Shown here: positions 26,200 to 34,403 of the stretch, piece by piece | How the letters are laid out: every line of letters starts with the position of its first letter | How positions within the stretch are numbered: the first letter of the stretch is position 1 | Assembly: GCA_039025395.1 (NCBI GenBank) | Contig: JBCCOK010000002.1 | Location: 1 to 64,000 of the forward strand | Reading direction: 5' to 3' | DNA from: Hoeflea_A sp039025395 | GTDB lineage: Bacteria; Pseudomonadota; Alphaproteobacteria; Rhizobiales; Rhizobiaceae | DNA length: 64,000 nt | Position numbers and translations under genes: made by a program | Notes under the pieces: model-generated | Told to the model about the DNA's origin: nothing | The model's input: the letters and a program-made list of their open reading frames with translations, nothing else | Database searches by the model: none

Positions 26200-27276
26200 A
26201 TGCAGGATCTGTCCAATAGGCCTGTTCGGTCGGTCTGGTCGGATGACGAGATGCTCGAATGCGTCTCCGTCATCCCCGAAGTCCCGAACACCGCGACGTT
26301 TACCTTCCGGGCGCCGTCCGGCGCACTGTTCGATTTCCTGCCCGGTCAGTTTCTGACCCTGGAAATCCCGGTGCCGGGCGGTGCCGTCCATCGCACCTAT
26401 ACGATCTCGTCCTCGCCCTCGCGGCCGAGATCCATATCCATTACCGCCAAGGCGCAGGACAGCAGTATCGGCACGCGCTGGATGCTCGACCATTTGACAC
26501 CGGGCGTCCGCATCAAGGCTCTTGGTCCCGCGGGTCTTTTTTCGCATCTCAAACATGAGGCCAGCAAATATCTGTTCATCTCGGCGGGTTCGGGCATCAC
26601 CCCGGCCATGTCGATGACCACCTGGATGTTCGATCTCGGCGACGAATCCGACATCGTTTTCATCAACTGTGCGCGGCGCCCGGGCGAAATCATTTTTCGC
26701 GAGCGGCTGGAACATATGGCATCACGCGTGCCCGGGCTCGACCTCCACTGGGTGGTGGAAGAGCCCGACCGGTATGCGCCGTGGACCGGCTATCGCGGTA
26801 CGTTCAACCAGTTGATGCTTGGGCTGATGGCGCCCGATTATCTGGAACGGGAGGTCTATTGCTGCGGGCCGGAACCTTTCATGCAGGCCGTGCGCGAGGC
26901 GCTGCAGGATCTCGGTTTCGACATGGACCACTACCATCAGGAGAGCTTTCACGCACCGGTCGCCGATGAAGCCGATGCGCCGGAAATCAGCGATGTGGTT
27001 CCCGACGAAGACGCGCGCGTCGAGGTCACTTTCAGCCTCTCGGGCGTTTCGGCACGGGTTGCCGAGACCGATACAATCCTTGCCGCCGCAAAGGCCAACG
27101 GCCTCAACATCCCGTCGGGCTGCACATTCGGCGTGTGCGGCACGTGCAAGATCCGAAAGACCGAGGGCGACGTTCACATGGTCCACAATGGCGGCATCTC
27201 AGAGGATGATATCGCCGAGGGTTACATCCTTGCCTGCTGTTCGCATCCCTTAAGCAAGGTGGCCGTTGAGGTGTGA
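26200..27276 (+). CDS. gbcB: Glycine betaine monooxygenase reductase (GbcB-like)
   Basis: The electron-transfer partner of the Rieske oxygenase: a 358-residue flavoprotein. RTYTISSSPS binds FAD, SAGSGITPAMSM begins the NAD(P) domain, and a C-terminal plant-type [2Fe-2S] ferredoxin domain has cysteines in SGCTFGVCGTCKIRK and LACCSHP. It takes electrons from NAD(P)H to GbcA. It starts 3 nt after the gbcA stop, so the two form one operon under the cobalamin riboswitch. Confidence 0.9.
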   Translation: MQDLSNRPVRSVWSDDEMLECVSVIPEVPNTATFTFRAPSGALFDFLPGQFLTLEIPVPGGAVHRTYTISSSPSRPRSISITAKAQDSSIGTRWMLDHLTPGVRIKALGPAGLFSHLKHEASKYLFISAGSGITPAMSMTTWMFDLGDESDIVFINCARRPGEIIFRERLEHMASRVPGLDLHWVVEEPDRYAPWTGYRGTFNQLMLGLMAPDYLEREVYCCGPEPFMQAVREALQDLGFDMDHYHQESFHAPVADEADAPEISDVVPDEDARVEVTFSLSGVSARVAETDTILAAAKANGLNIPSGCTFGVCGTCKIRKTEGDVHMVHNGGISEDDIAEGYILACCSHPLSKVAVEV

Positions 27277-27318
27277 CATGCGTTTTGAGCGACGAACGGA
27301 GCGGACAGACAGGCGCAT

Positions 27319-27924
27319 TCAGTTGCCGTAATCGAACTGTGGCATGAGCTCCAGAACATCAAACAGCGGTTTACCGTCGGGATCTGCCGGCATCTGTCCT
27401 TCATTCACCAAGGAGGCGTAGCCGTGTACGAACACCCAAAGCATCAGTTCGGTGCGCATGGCCTCCAGTTCCGGGCTGAGTTCGGGTCCGGGCCTTTGCC
27501 AGTTCAGACCCTCAGCGATGCCACGCAAAACCCCGTAGCTTGAAGCCGCCGCCGTGGCGAGCTCTTCTTCCTCGGCTTTTTTGTTGAAGCGTGGCGAGAA
27601 CATCAGCCTGAACATGGCACCATGCTCGCGGGCAAACTTTATGTAACCCACGCATGCCGCATCCAGCCTCTCCCTTCCCGGCGGCGCATCTTCCACGTCC
27701 TTCTGCATTTCGGCTGCGTGACGCCTGAAGCCTTCCGCCGCAATCGCCGACAGCAATCCATGCAACCCGTCAAAATGGTTCTTGGGTGCCGTGTGGCTCA
27801 CGCCAACACGCGCGGCAATGGCGCGCATCGAGAGGCCCTCAAGCCCTTCTTCTTCGAGAATATCCAACCCAGCCTGGATCAACGCGGGCTTCAGGTCGCC
27901 ATGATGGTAGTTTTTTTTATGCAT
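27319..27924 (-). CDS. TetR-family transcriptional regulator
   Basis: A 201-residue TetR protein starting at MHKKNYHHGDLK. The N-terminal helix-turn-helix has LEGLSMRAIAARVGVSHTA and the C-terminal ligand domain (WHG-like) runs to the end. The longer upstream frame is rejected because it runs back through the candidate operators. It is divergent from the ABA4-like gene at 28029, and the 104-bp spacer contains three GTAAATAT half-sites, so it probably represses that operon and itself. It is convergent with gbcB. Confidence 0.88.
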   Translation of the reverse strand: MHKKNYHHGDLKPALIQAGLDILEEEGLEGLSMRAIAARVGVSHTAPKNHFDGLHGLLSAIAAEGFRRHAAEMQKDVEDAPPGRERLDAACVGYIKFAREHGAMFRLMFSPRFNKKAEEEELATAAASSYGVLRGIAEGLNWQRPGPELSPELEAMRTELMLWVFVHGYASLVNEGQMPADPDGKPLFDVLELMPQFDYGN

Positions 27925-27959
27925 ATTTTTCAATGCTCTATAATCATTAAGTTTCCATT

Positions 27960-28019
27960 GTAAATATTCCGGCTTGCCCCTACAAGCGCGCGCGGTAAAT
28001 ATTTCCGCTGGATATTTAC
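27960..28019. promoter_or_regulatory. Candidate TetR operators (GTAAATAT half-sites)
   Basis: GTAAATAT occurs at 27960-27967 and 27995-28002, and its reverse complement ATATTTAC at 28012-28019. The last two form an 8-bp perfect inverted repeat with a 9-nt spacer, directly before the ABA4-like gene and upstream of tetR. Sites are seen; binding is inferred. Confidence 0.65.
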
Positions 28020-28028
28020 AGTGGAGAC

Positions 28029-28502
28029 ATGCCGATGACACCTGGCGACTATTTTTCCTTTGCAGGTGCAGCAGCCATGACAGGATGGGTGATTCTCATC
28101 CTCGGGCCGAGGCGTTTCTGGTGGCTTAACGCGGTGCCACTGTGGATTATCCCGTGCCTCATTTCCGCGCTCTATGCGGTGCTCGTTTTGCGCTGGCTCT
28201 CATCGGCCGAAGGCGGATTCGACAGCCTCGAAACCGTCGCCTCCCTTTTCGAAAACGAGTGGGCGCTTCTCGCCGGTTGGATCCATTTCCTTGCATTCGA
28301 CCTGTTCGTTGGCGCCGTGATGGCATTGCGCATGGACCGGGTGGGCGTTGGCCGCCTCGTCCAAGCGCCGATCCTCGCTGCGACACTGATGCTCGGGCCT
28401 CTCGGTTTCCTGATTGCGGCACTTACCGAGCTTGGGCTTCGCCTTCGCTATTTGCCGCTTCAAACTCCCAACCTCAGAGGCGTCAATCATGGCAATGCTT
28501 GA
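28029..28502 (+). CDS. ABA4-like family membrane protein (DUF4281)
   Basis: A 157-residue membrane protein with four hydrophobic helices. Helix three sits in the ALLAGWIHFLAFDLFVGA motif that marks the ABA4-like/DUF4281 family. Plant ABA4 acts in neoxanthin formation; bacterial members have no established role. It starts after TGGAG. The next gene begins at 28489, inside this one's last codons, so the two are translationally linked and probably share one membrane process under TetR control. Confidence 0.75.
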   Translation: MPMTPGDYFSFAGAAAMTGWVILILGPRRFWWLNAVPLWIIPCLISALYAVLVLRWLSSAEGGFDSLETVASLFENEWALLAGWIHFLAFDLFVGAVMALRMDRVGVGRLVQAPILAATLMLGPLGFLIAALTELGLRLRYLPLQTPNLRGVNHGNA

Positions 28503-29307
28503 CGCGAACCTGCACCCGGCTCACGCGCACAAACCGACACAGTTTCAAACCCTCACCGTTGTTTCGGTCGTCCTTGCGCTCGTCAACATGACGTGGGGTC
28601 TCATCGACACACGGATGGTCGACGGCGCTTTCGTCTGGATGAAGCCGCTGAAGTTCTCATTGAGCTTCATATTGCTCTTCGCAACATTGGCCCTTGTCGA
28701 AAAGCGCCTGTCAGAACGATTACGCTCCGGCTGGCTTATGCTTTTGATCGGATGGGTGATGGCGGCCGCTTTTTTATCCGAGATGGCTTACATGATGTAC
28801 CAGGCCGCCCGGGCCGAAGCCTCACATTTCAATTTGAGCACGCCCTTCAACGAATTCATGTACACGGTCGTCATGGCAACAGGAGCCGTGGTGCTTGTCG
28901 CCTGTGTCGGCCTGATCGGTTGGCTGGTGAAGCGCGACCGCAATGCCGCGTTGACACCAACACTGCGCGAGAGCATCTGGTTGGGCTTCCTGCTCAGCTT
29001 CGCGCTCACCATGATCGTCGCCGGCTATTTGAGCGGAACGGGCGGGCATCACGTGGGGCTGCACCCGGAAGGTGCCGCGACATTTCCGCTGGTCGGGTGG
29101 TCGGGGGTAACCGGTGACCTGCGGCCTGCGCACTTCTTTTCGCTGCATGCGATGCAGCTCGTTCCCCTGTTCGCCCTTTGGGTCGAACGAAGGAATTTCG
29201 CCAACCCTGTCAAAGCCATACGACTGTTCGCATTTGGCTATGCCGGCCTGACGCTGGTTGTTTTCGCCATTGCGTTGGCCGGATTGCCGCTCATCCCGCT
29301 AGGTTAG
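28489..29307 (+). CDS. Multi-spanning membrane protein of unknown function
   Basis: A 272-residue protein with about seven hydrophobic helices (near residues 21-38, 47-64, 75-97, 117-145, 158-178, 215-235 and 245-268). Charged or polar residues in the membrane loops (LVEKRLSER, LSTPFNEFMY, GTGGHHVGLHPEG with three His) could form a ligand site. I do not recognise a named family. It overlaps the end of the ABA4-like gene by 14 bp. An AGAGG precedes ATG 28489; the ATG at 28495 is an alternative. Confidence 0.7.
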   Translation: MAMLDANLHPAHAHKPTQFQTLTVVSVVLALVNMTWGLIDTRMVDGAFVWMKPLKFSLSFILLFATLALVEKRLSERLRSGWLMLLIGWVMAAAFLSEMAYMMYQAARAEASHFNLSTPFNEFMYTVVMATGAVVLVACVGLIGWLVKRDRNAALTPTLRESIWLGFLLSFALTMIVAGYLSGTGGHHVGLHPEGAATFPLVGWSGVTGDLRPAHFFSLHAMQLVPLFALWVERRNFANPVKAIRLFAFGYAGLTLVVFAIALAGLPLIPLG

Positions 29308-29476
29308 CGCTGCGGCATCTGCGAGGACGATTTCGCGTCATATTCTCTGCGGCCGTTCGCGTCCCCCCGGCAAGGTGAGCTTTGGGTCTCCAGCGGACAT
29401 CGCCACCGGTGAAAATCCGAGTAAGGTTGAGCTCAAATTGTCGGATGCGATCGATGGCACTGGATGGGCGTTTCCA

Positions 29477-30265
29477 TCATTTGGTGGCGCCGAACCTGAC
29501 GGCATACAGGCGCAACGTGCCGACCTGTGTGCCGATTGACGCGGTGACCGGTGCAAATATGTTACTGGAACCGACCTGGGCGAACGCGATTTCCATGCGG
29601 CTCTTGTTCTTCATGAATTCCAAAGCGCGTCGCCCTTTGCGATAACCGGAGACCGGTTCAAACCTGGCTTTGCACCGAACGACGTTGCCCTTGAAGCCTT
29701 TGGTCCTGAACGGTTTTGTCCCCGCATAGCGAAGCTTCATGTTGACCCGGATCTCTCCATCATAGGCCCTGATCGTGCGGTCGCAGACTTCGCGGGCGGA
29801 ATTTGCGCGGACCATGGAGGCGGTCAGCGGATCAAATACTGCACTCAAATCGTTTGGGTTGAGCGGGATCCATTTGGCACCACGTTTCTTCAGCGGCGGC
29901 ACATTTTCCGTTTCGACAACATTGCCATTCTTGAACCGGATCGCGGTCGTCTGCGCCTTGTCACCCGATACATAATTCAACTGGTAATCCAGCGGTTCTA
30001 TGCCATTGTCAGAGATGCGTCCGGTCACTTGTGTGCGCGCGACCGTCCTGTCGAACATCGCTGCCAATCCAGCCGTTTTCACGCGCCCATCCATAACGAA
30101 GGTGTCGCCGGAAAAATTCGAGACAAAGGTCGACGAGGCAATCTTGAAACCGAGAATGGATAGTCTGTAGTCGGCCCGGAACGTCTGCGGAGCTTCAAAT
30201 GCGACCGTATTCATCGGCAGGAACAGGGCTGCGCTGGTCGCAAGTGCTGCCATGGTGTTTTTCAT
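29477..30265 (-). CDS. DUF3108 family secreted protein
   Basis: A 262-residue exported protein: signal peptide MKNTMAALATSAALFLPMNTV, cut near VAFEAP, then a DUF3108 domain with FRADYRLSILGFKIAS and repeated beta-strand patterns. Two to three cysteines (EVCDRTIRAY and VVRCKARFEP) may form a disulfide. Family members are periplasmic or outer-membrane-associated proteins of unknown function. Gene order gives no further help: it is divergent from the exonuclease region, and its start is 123 bp from repeat R4. Confidence 0.8.
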   Translation of the reverse strand: MKNTMAALATSAALFLPMNTVAFEAPQTFRADYRLSILGFKIASSTFVSNFSGDTFVMDGRVKTAGLAAMFDRTVARTQVTGRISDNGIEPLDYQLNYVSGDKAQTTAIRFKNGNVVETENVPPLKKRGAKWIPLNPNDLSAVFDPLTASMVRANSAREVCDRTIRAYDGEIRVNMKLRYAGTKPFRTKGFKGNVVRCKARFEPVSGYRKGRRALEFMKNKSRMEIAFAQVGSSNIFAPVTASIGTQVGTLRLYAVRFGATK

Positions 30266-30583
30266 GTGTGCTCACATTCCCTGTTAGGAAGCCGTGAGTA
30301 TATCAGCAATTCGGCAAACGTGTCGGTCTTCCCGGATCAACACGTGTTGAACGCGATCCATAGCACTCCGGCTGCATTGTTTGGACAGCGGACCTTCAAT
30401 GAAGTTGCCGATGTTGCATCGCACTGCCAAAAAGCGGACATGCGAGTTTTCAGTTCCATGCGATGTACCAGATGACAGAATGCGGACCACCGGGCTTGAT
30501 ACAAACCAGTGCTACGCCCTTTTGGGATCCTGAAATCCAACGTAGTCTTTCTGGGACTTCATTTTTCGGAGGAAACCACCAAG
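30266..30583. other. Intergenic region with repeat R4
   Basis: 318 bp without a supported gene between the DUF3108 start and the exonuclease start. The main content is repeat R4 (30389-30487). The exonuclease ribosome site GGAGGAA lies at 30570-30576. Confidence 0.65.
30389..30487. repeat. Direct repeat R4 (left border of exonuclease)
   Basis: About 99 bp matching R5 at 31318-31418 in the same orientation, at about 80% by eye. Landmarks are GAAGTTGCCGATGTTGCAT at 30401 and AAAGCGGACATGCG at 30431. It lies 97 bp before the exonuclease start. Confidence 0.85.
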
Positions 30584-31195
30584 ATGAGAACGGCCATCAT
30601 CTTCGACTGTGAATTCGTATGCTTTGAAGGATCGCGAAGCCGTTATTGGTGTGCGGCTCACGATCCCGACCCTGTTATAGCGCAGATCGGCGCTGTGAAA
30701 CTGGGTCTGGAAGGTGATTTCCCAATATTGGAGACATACATGGATTACGTCGTGCCACTCGACCGCTACGGCAACAGGTATGAGCTTGATCCCTTTTTTA
30801 CCAGACTGACCGGCATAACGAACGAACTAATCGAAACAAAAGGTGTATCTCTGTCTGACGCCCTCCTACGCTTTGACGACTTTTCAAACGGTGCGCGGTT
30901 TTGGTCTTGGGGCAAAGACGAACTGAACATGATCGCAATCAGTACGTACGTGGTGGGGATTGAGCCAACCATTCCACCACAGCGTTTTGACAACGCGGTC
31001 AAACTCTTGCTCGCAGCGGGTATGCCAGTCGAAGACTTGGCTCGAACACCAAGCAACAAACTCGCCGACTACTACTCAGTAGATCACCCACCGCTCAAGG
31101 GACATGATGCGCGCGACGATGCGCTGTCCGTCGCCTACACGCTGCAACACTTACTAAACTCTGGAACACTAAAGCTTGAGGCTTTTGAAAGGTAA
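30584..31195 (+). CDS. DEDDh-type 3'-5' exonuclease
   Basis: A 203-residue exonuclease of the DnaQ/RNase T class. The metal-binding acidic pair is in FDCEF (Asp8, Glu10), a middle Asp in SWGKDELNM, and the His-Asp pair in KGHDARDDALS, giving the DEDDh set. The start at 30584 follows GGAGGAA; upstream in-frame codons lack a site. Substrate, DNA or RNA, is not evident. The gene sits alone between two 100-bp direct repeats (R4 and R5), which suggests it was acquired as a unit. Confidence 0.8.
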   Translation: MRTAIIFDCEFVCFEGSRSRYWCAAHDPDPVIAQIGAVKLGLEGDFPILETYMDYVVPLDRYGNRYELDPFFTRLTGITNELIETKGVSLSDALLRFDDFSNGARFWSWGKDELNMIAISTYVVGIEPTIPPQRFDNAVKLLLAAGMPVEDLARTPSNKLADYYSVDHPPLKGHDARDDALSVAYTLQHLLNSGTLKLEAFER

Positions 31196-31528
31196 TCTCG
31201 AAACCCGCTATTCGTTTGCGGTGCGGTATCCAACACTATTGGCTCTGTCCGGCCGAAGCAGGCGTCACGGCCATTTCTCTTTTGCCGCCTTGGGTGAGCG
31301 TCAATCGCGGCCCAAACCGGACATTCGACGAAGTTGCCGATGTTGCATTGCACTGCTGAAAAGCGGACATGCGCGTTTTCAGTTCCATGCATTGCGCCAA
31401 AGGACAGCAATGCGGGACAAAGCTGCCGTTCGGCCTGTGAGACTAAGGTCCGCTTTTTTCCCGCATTCTACGCATTCTAAATGAGTATAACCGGTGACAG
31501 TCGCCCGTTGTCTCGCTATGGCGACGCT
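31196..31528. other. Intergenic region with repeat R5
   Basis: 333 bp without a supported gene. It holds R5 at 31318-31418. After R5 the sequence continues with no further hairpin or match that I can see. Confidence 0.6.
31318..31418. repeat. Direct repeat R5 (right border of exonuclease)
   Basis: Second copy of R4, starting CGGACATTCGACGAAG and ending GCAATGCGGGAC. It lies 123 bp after the exonuclease stop. Confidence 0.85.
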
Positions 31529-32095
31529 TCACCCACACCGCTGTGCGTGCGCAATGATCTTTTTTGCGGCCTCGAGCGACGACAAATCGGTCGTATCTAG
31601 ATCGAGCCGGTTCGGATGGTCCACGTGCAGCAGTTCGGTTGTCCGACGCTTCTGTTCGGCAAGGACGGCATCTGTCATTTTGAACCGCTCGCGACGCTCC
31701 TGGGAGTTGATGCGGGCAGCATGTGCAGCGTCCGATGCCGTTAGAAGTACCGGCACGAAGACGCTGCTGCGCCTTGCGGCGAGCTGTTCTACATGCTCGT
31801 AGGCGGCACGATCCCCCGGATCGGTTTCGAGGAGGCAGTTCGTCAGAACAAAGCTGACCTCCCTTGGCGTCAACTCCTCAATCGCCTGGAACGCCTGGTC
31901 GCGAATGCCGTCGATCATTTCCCATACGCGGTCGGGAAGCGGTGTTCTACCATCTGCGCCAATGATGGAGAAGATGACGTTGTTTGCGAGGTGGTTGTCG
32001 AACAATCGGGCATTTGTCTGTGATGCTATGATTCGACCGATCGTTAGCTTGCCGACCGCGTAGTGACCTAAGAGGTAAATGATAGTGCTCTTCAT
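31529..32095 (-). CDS. P-loop nucleoside/shikimate-kinase-like ATPase
   Basis: A 188-residue P-loop protein. The Walker A-like GHYAVGKLT lies at residues 10-18, after a leading beta-strand (STIIYLLG). The overall size fits small kinases of the shikimate or gluconate kinase class, or AAA-like ATPases that phosphorylate small molecules or RNA. No specific substrate motif is seen. It is monocistronic: R5 lies downstream and a gene-poor region upstream. Confidence 0.65.
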   Translation of the reverse strand: MKSTIIYLLGHYAVGKLTIGRIIASQTNARLFDNHLANNVIFSIIGADGRTPLPDRVWEMIDGIRDQAFQAIEELTPREVSFVLTNCLLETDPGDRAAYEHVEQLAARRSSVFVPVLLTASDAAHAARINSQERRERFKMTDAVLAEQKRRTTELLHVDHPNRLDLDTTDLSSLEAAKKIIAHAQRCG

Positions 32096-32400
32096 AAAGC
32101 TCTAGCCTTCCGTCTTTTCGCGCCCTACGACACTAAGAAGACAAACCCTAGACCATGCGAAGCGCTTTCATCAAACATGGCATTCTTGCCTAAGCTGTCA
32201 TTCACGAGCTTCGCAGCATTTAGCACTTTGGGCTCGAAGCCGACTTGGGGCGTTGCAGCACAGAACGGGATTTGGTGTTTGTCTGAATGTTCGTTCTATG
32301 CGACTTTGCGTGAAAGGTTCGCACTTGCAACAAATGGCTGCTCTCCCCAACACAGTGATCTGGTGCGCCGCCACGAAAGCCACGCCCCAAACGCGCAACC
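32096..32400. other. Gene-free region
   Basis: 305 bp with no supported gene between the P-loop gene and repeat C copy 1. A GTTGCAGCACAG sequence near 32253 vaguely resembles the R2/R3 ends but does not align beyond about 10 bp. Confidence 0.4.
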
Positions 32401-32690
32401 CAACCTCCCCACCCCGCTTTGCGCTTTGGCGCCCGGGCTGGTAAACGCCGTTCACCACAAAAGCAGACGCCTTAGCTGAACAACCGGGCAGATCATGGCC
32501 GTTCGTATCGTTGACATTTGCGAGGGGACGAAGCCGATCGCCTCGTCCATCCGCAACGCCACCATCGACTTCAGCACGATGACGGCGTGAGCTGCTGCCG
32601 TCGTCTGCGATGCAATGCGCGACCACCGACGCGTTGTCGGCTACGGGTTCAAATCCAACGGTCACTATGGCCCGGGCGGGCCAAGAGGTT
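32401..32690. repeat. Direct repeat C, copy 1 (5' region of tarD)
   Basis: 290 bp aligned without indel to 34114-34403: 94 bp of upstream sequence and 66 codons of tarD. It contains the decayed tarD start described separately. Confidence 0.9.
32495..32690 (+). pseudogene. Truncated tarD 5' fragment
   Basis: Starts MAVRIVDICE like the intact D-tartrate dehydratase at 34208. It reads TGA at codon 32 (FSTMTA then stop) and continues in frame to about codon 66 (VVGYGFKSNGHYG) before homology ends. Several substitutions versus the intact gene show decay after duplication. Confidence 0.9.
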
Positions 32691-32765
32691 CGCCCCATTT
32701 TACTATTCCAAGTAAGGCGATATGAACTGTTGCATACGGGGCACTGTCCGTACCGCCGTCAATGC

Positions 32766-33860
32766 TTACAGGTGTCCGCTATCACTGCGCTCGAGCGAGC
32801 CAGCGTAAGCCTGATTGTGAGACTTGAGGCTTTTGTCCGTGCCCAGCGCGTAGTGTTTTGACATATCAGGGCTGTAAAGGCTTGCTTCCGTTGTCCTGCC
32901 CAAAGCCTCGGCCATTGCCCTTATATGGTGCGGCCCACTCCCACAGCAGCCTCCAACATAACCGACGCCAAGCGCTTTGCAGCGTCGCGCAAAGTCCGCC
33001 ATCTCGTAACGTGTGACAACAAACGGATCGAGTGCGACCGGAAAGGGAAGTCCGCCTGGAACATCATCGGGAACGGGCTGATCTGGGTCGCGAAGCGAAC
33101 CGAATGTTGGCTGATCAGGGGTCGTGCGGTAGGCAACGGGGAAGGCACAGACCCGCGCCGGCTCAACTGTTTTCACAATCTCCTCGACCAGTGGATACAT
33201 GGTTGCCGGCCCCCGATGGCAGTTTACGCCGACTACGTCGGCGCCTGCATCACGGATGATCTTGCAGGCATCGCCAATTGAGCCGTCAAAATCACGCGGC
33301 TTGCCCGACCGGTGCACCGCGAATCCCAACACAATCGGTTTGTTGAACTCTTTTGCCACCTCGACGGCGATCCGGGCCTCGCCCAGGAAGGCAATGGTTT
33401 CGCAGACGATCAGATCGATGCCCTCTTCTTCAGCCCAAGTCAGTTGTTCGGTGAAGATGGCGCGCACCTCGGCTTCTGACTGGGCATTGCCAGGCTCATA
33501 GACATTGGTATTGCAGATATTGCCGGCAACAAACATACCCGGATGATCTGCCGCGACGCTGCGTGCGATTTGTACCGCCTGGCGGTTCAACGGTTCGAGC
33601 AAGTCTTCCTTGCCAATCAGCTTCAGCTTCTCGCGATGTCCGTAATAGGTGAAGGCAAGCATGATATCGGAACCTGTGCGTGCAAATTCATGATGCAACT
33701 GTTTGATGGCTTCAGGGTGCTCGAGAACAACCTCAGGCACATAAGCACCGGCTTGCAGGTAGCCGCGCCGCTACATCTCGAAAAGATAGCCGCCGGCATG
33801 CAGAACCGTATCACCGCTATCCAGTCTGTCCAGAAAACTGCTGCTCCGATCTTCACTCAT
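32766..33860 (-). pseudogene. Betaine-homocysteine methyltransferase-like gene with in-frame TAG
   Basis: Reading from ATG 33860 gives MSEDRSSSFLDRLDSG, then HAGGYLFEM, then TAG at 33773-33771, and continues in frame RRGYLQAGAYVPEVVLEHPE to a BHMT-like protein of 364 codons in all. BHMT has a Glu at the stop position, so GAG to TAG fits. The C-terminal GVNCHRGPATMYP and GYVGGCCGSGPHHIRAM hold the three zinc cysteines. It would transfer a methyl group from betaine to homocysteine. The alternative start at 33740 gives a shortened 324-residue product. Confidence 0.8.
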
Positions 33861-34207
33861 TTTGGGTCTCCATTCCGATTAAATGATACGCCCCACGAAT
33901 GTGCTTCTGAAGCCAGATCACGCACTGTCAACGAGCAGGCTCAAATAACATAAAGATCTCTTTATATCGATATATCTTTATGTCAATCGCCCTTTTTGAT
34001 CGGCAGACGGGGACAGGTTTCGAACGACCCTTTCATTTCGAAGACAAGTACATCTCGACCGTTTACGGAACGCCCTTTTTTTAGCTTGGTCGTACCGATG
34101 CCCCTGCCCTACGCACCCTCCCCACCCCGCTTTGCGCTTTGCCGCCCGGGCTGGTAAACGCCGTTCACCACAAAGACAGACGCCTCAGCTGAGCAACCGG
34201 GCAAACC
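33861..34207. other. Intergenic region between BHMT-like and tarD genes
   Basis: 347 bp. It holds the palindromic operator cluster at 33948-33983 and, from 34114, the upstream part of repeat C copy 2. No gene is seen. Confidence 0.6.
33948..33983. promoter_or_regulatory. Operator cluster, ATAAAGAT type
   Basis: ACATAAAGAT (33948-33957) and ATCTTTATGT (33974-33983) form a perfect 10-bp inverted repeat. Inside, ATAAAGA-TC-TCTTTAT (33950-33965) is another, and TATATCGATATA (33963-33974) a third. It lies 88 bp before the BHMT-like start. From memory it resembles operators of SahR, an ArsR-type regulator of methionine genes in alphaproteobacteria. Confidence 0.6.
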
Positions 34208-34403
34208 ATGGCCGTTCGTATCGTTGACATTTGCGAGGTGACGAAGCCGATCGCCTCGTCCATCCGCAACGCCATTATCGACTTCAGCAAGATGACGGCG
34301 AGCCTCGTTGCCGTTGTCACCGATGCAACGCGCAACGGGCGTAGGGTCGTCGGCTACGGCTTCAATTCCAACGGGCGCTATGGGCAGGGCGGGCTGATCC
34401 GCG
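34114..34403. repeat. Direct repeat C, copy 2 (5' region of tarD)
   Basis: Second copy of the 290-bp repeat, holding the intact upstream region and first 66 codons of tarD. Together with copy 1 at 32401 it brackets the BHMT-like gene. Confidence 0.9.
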
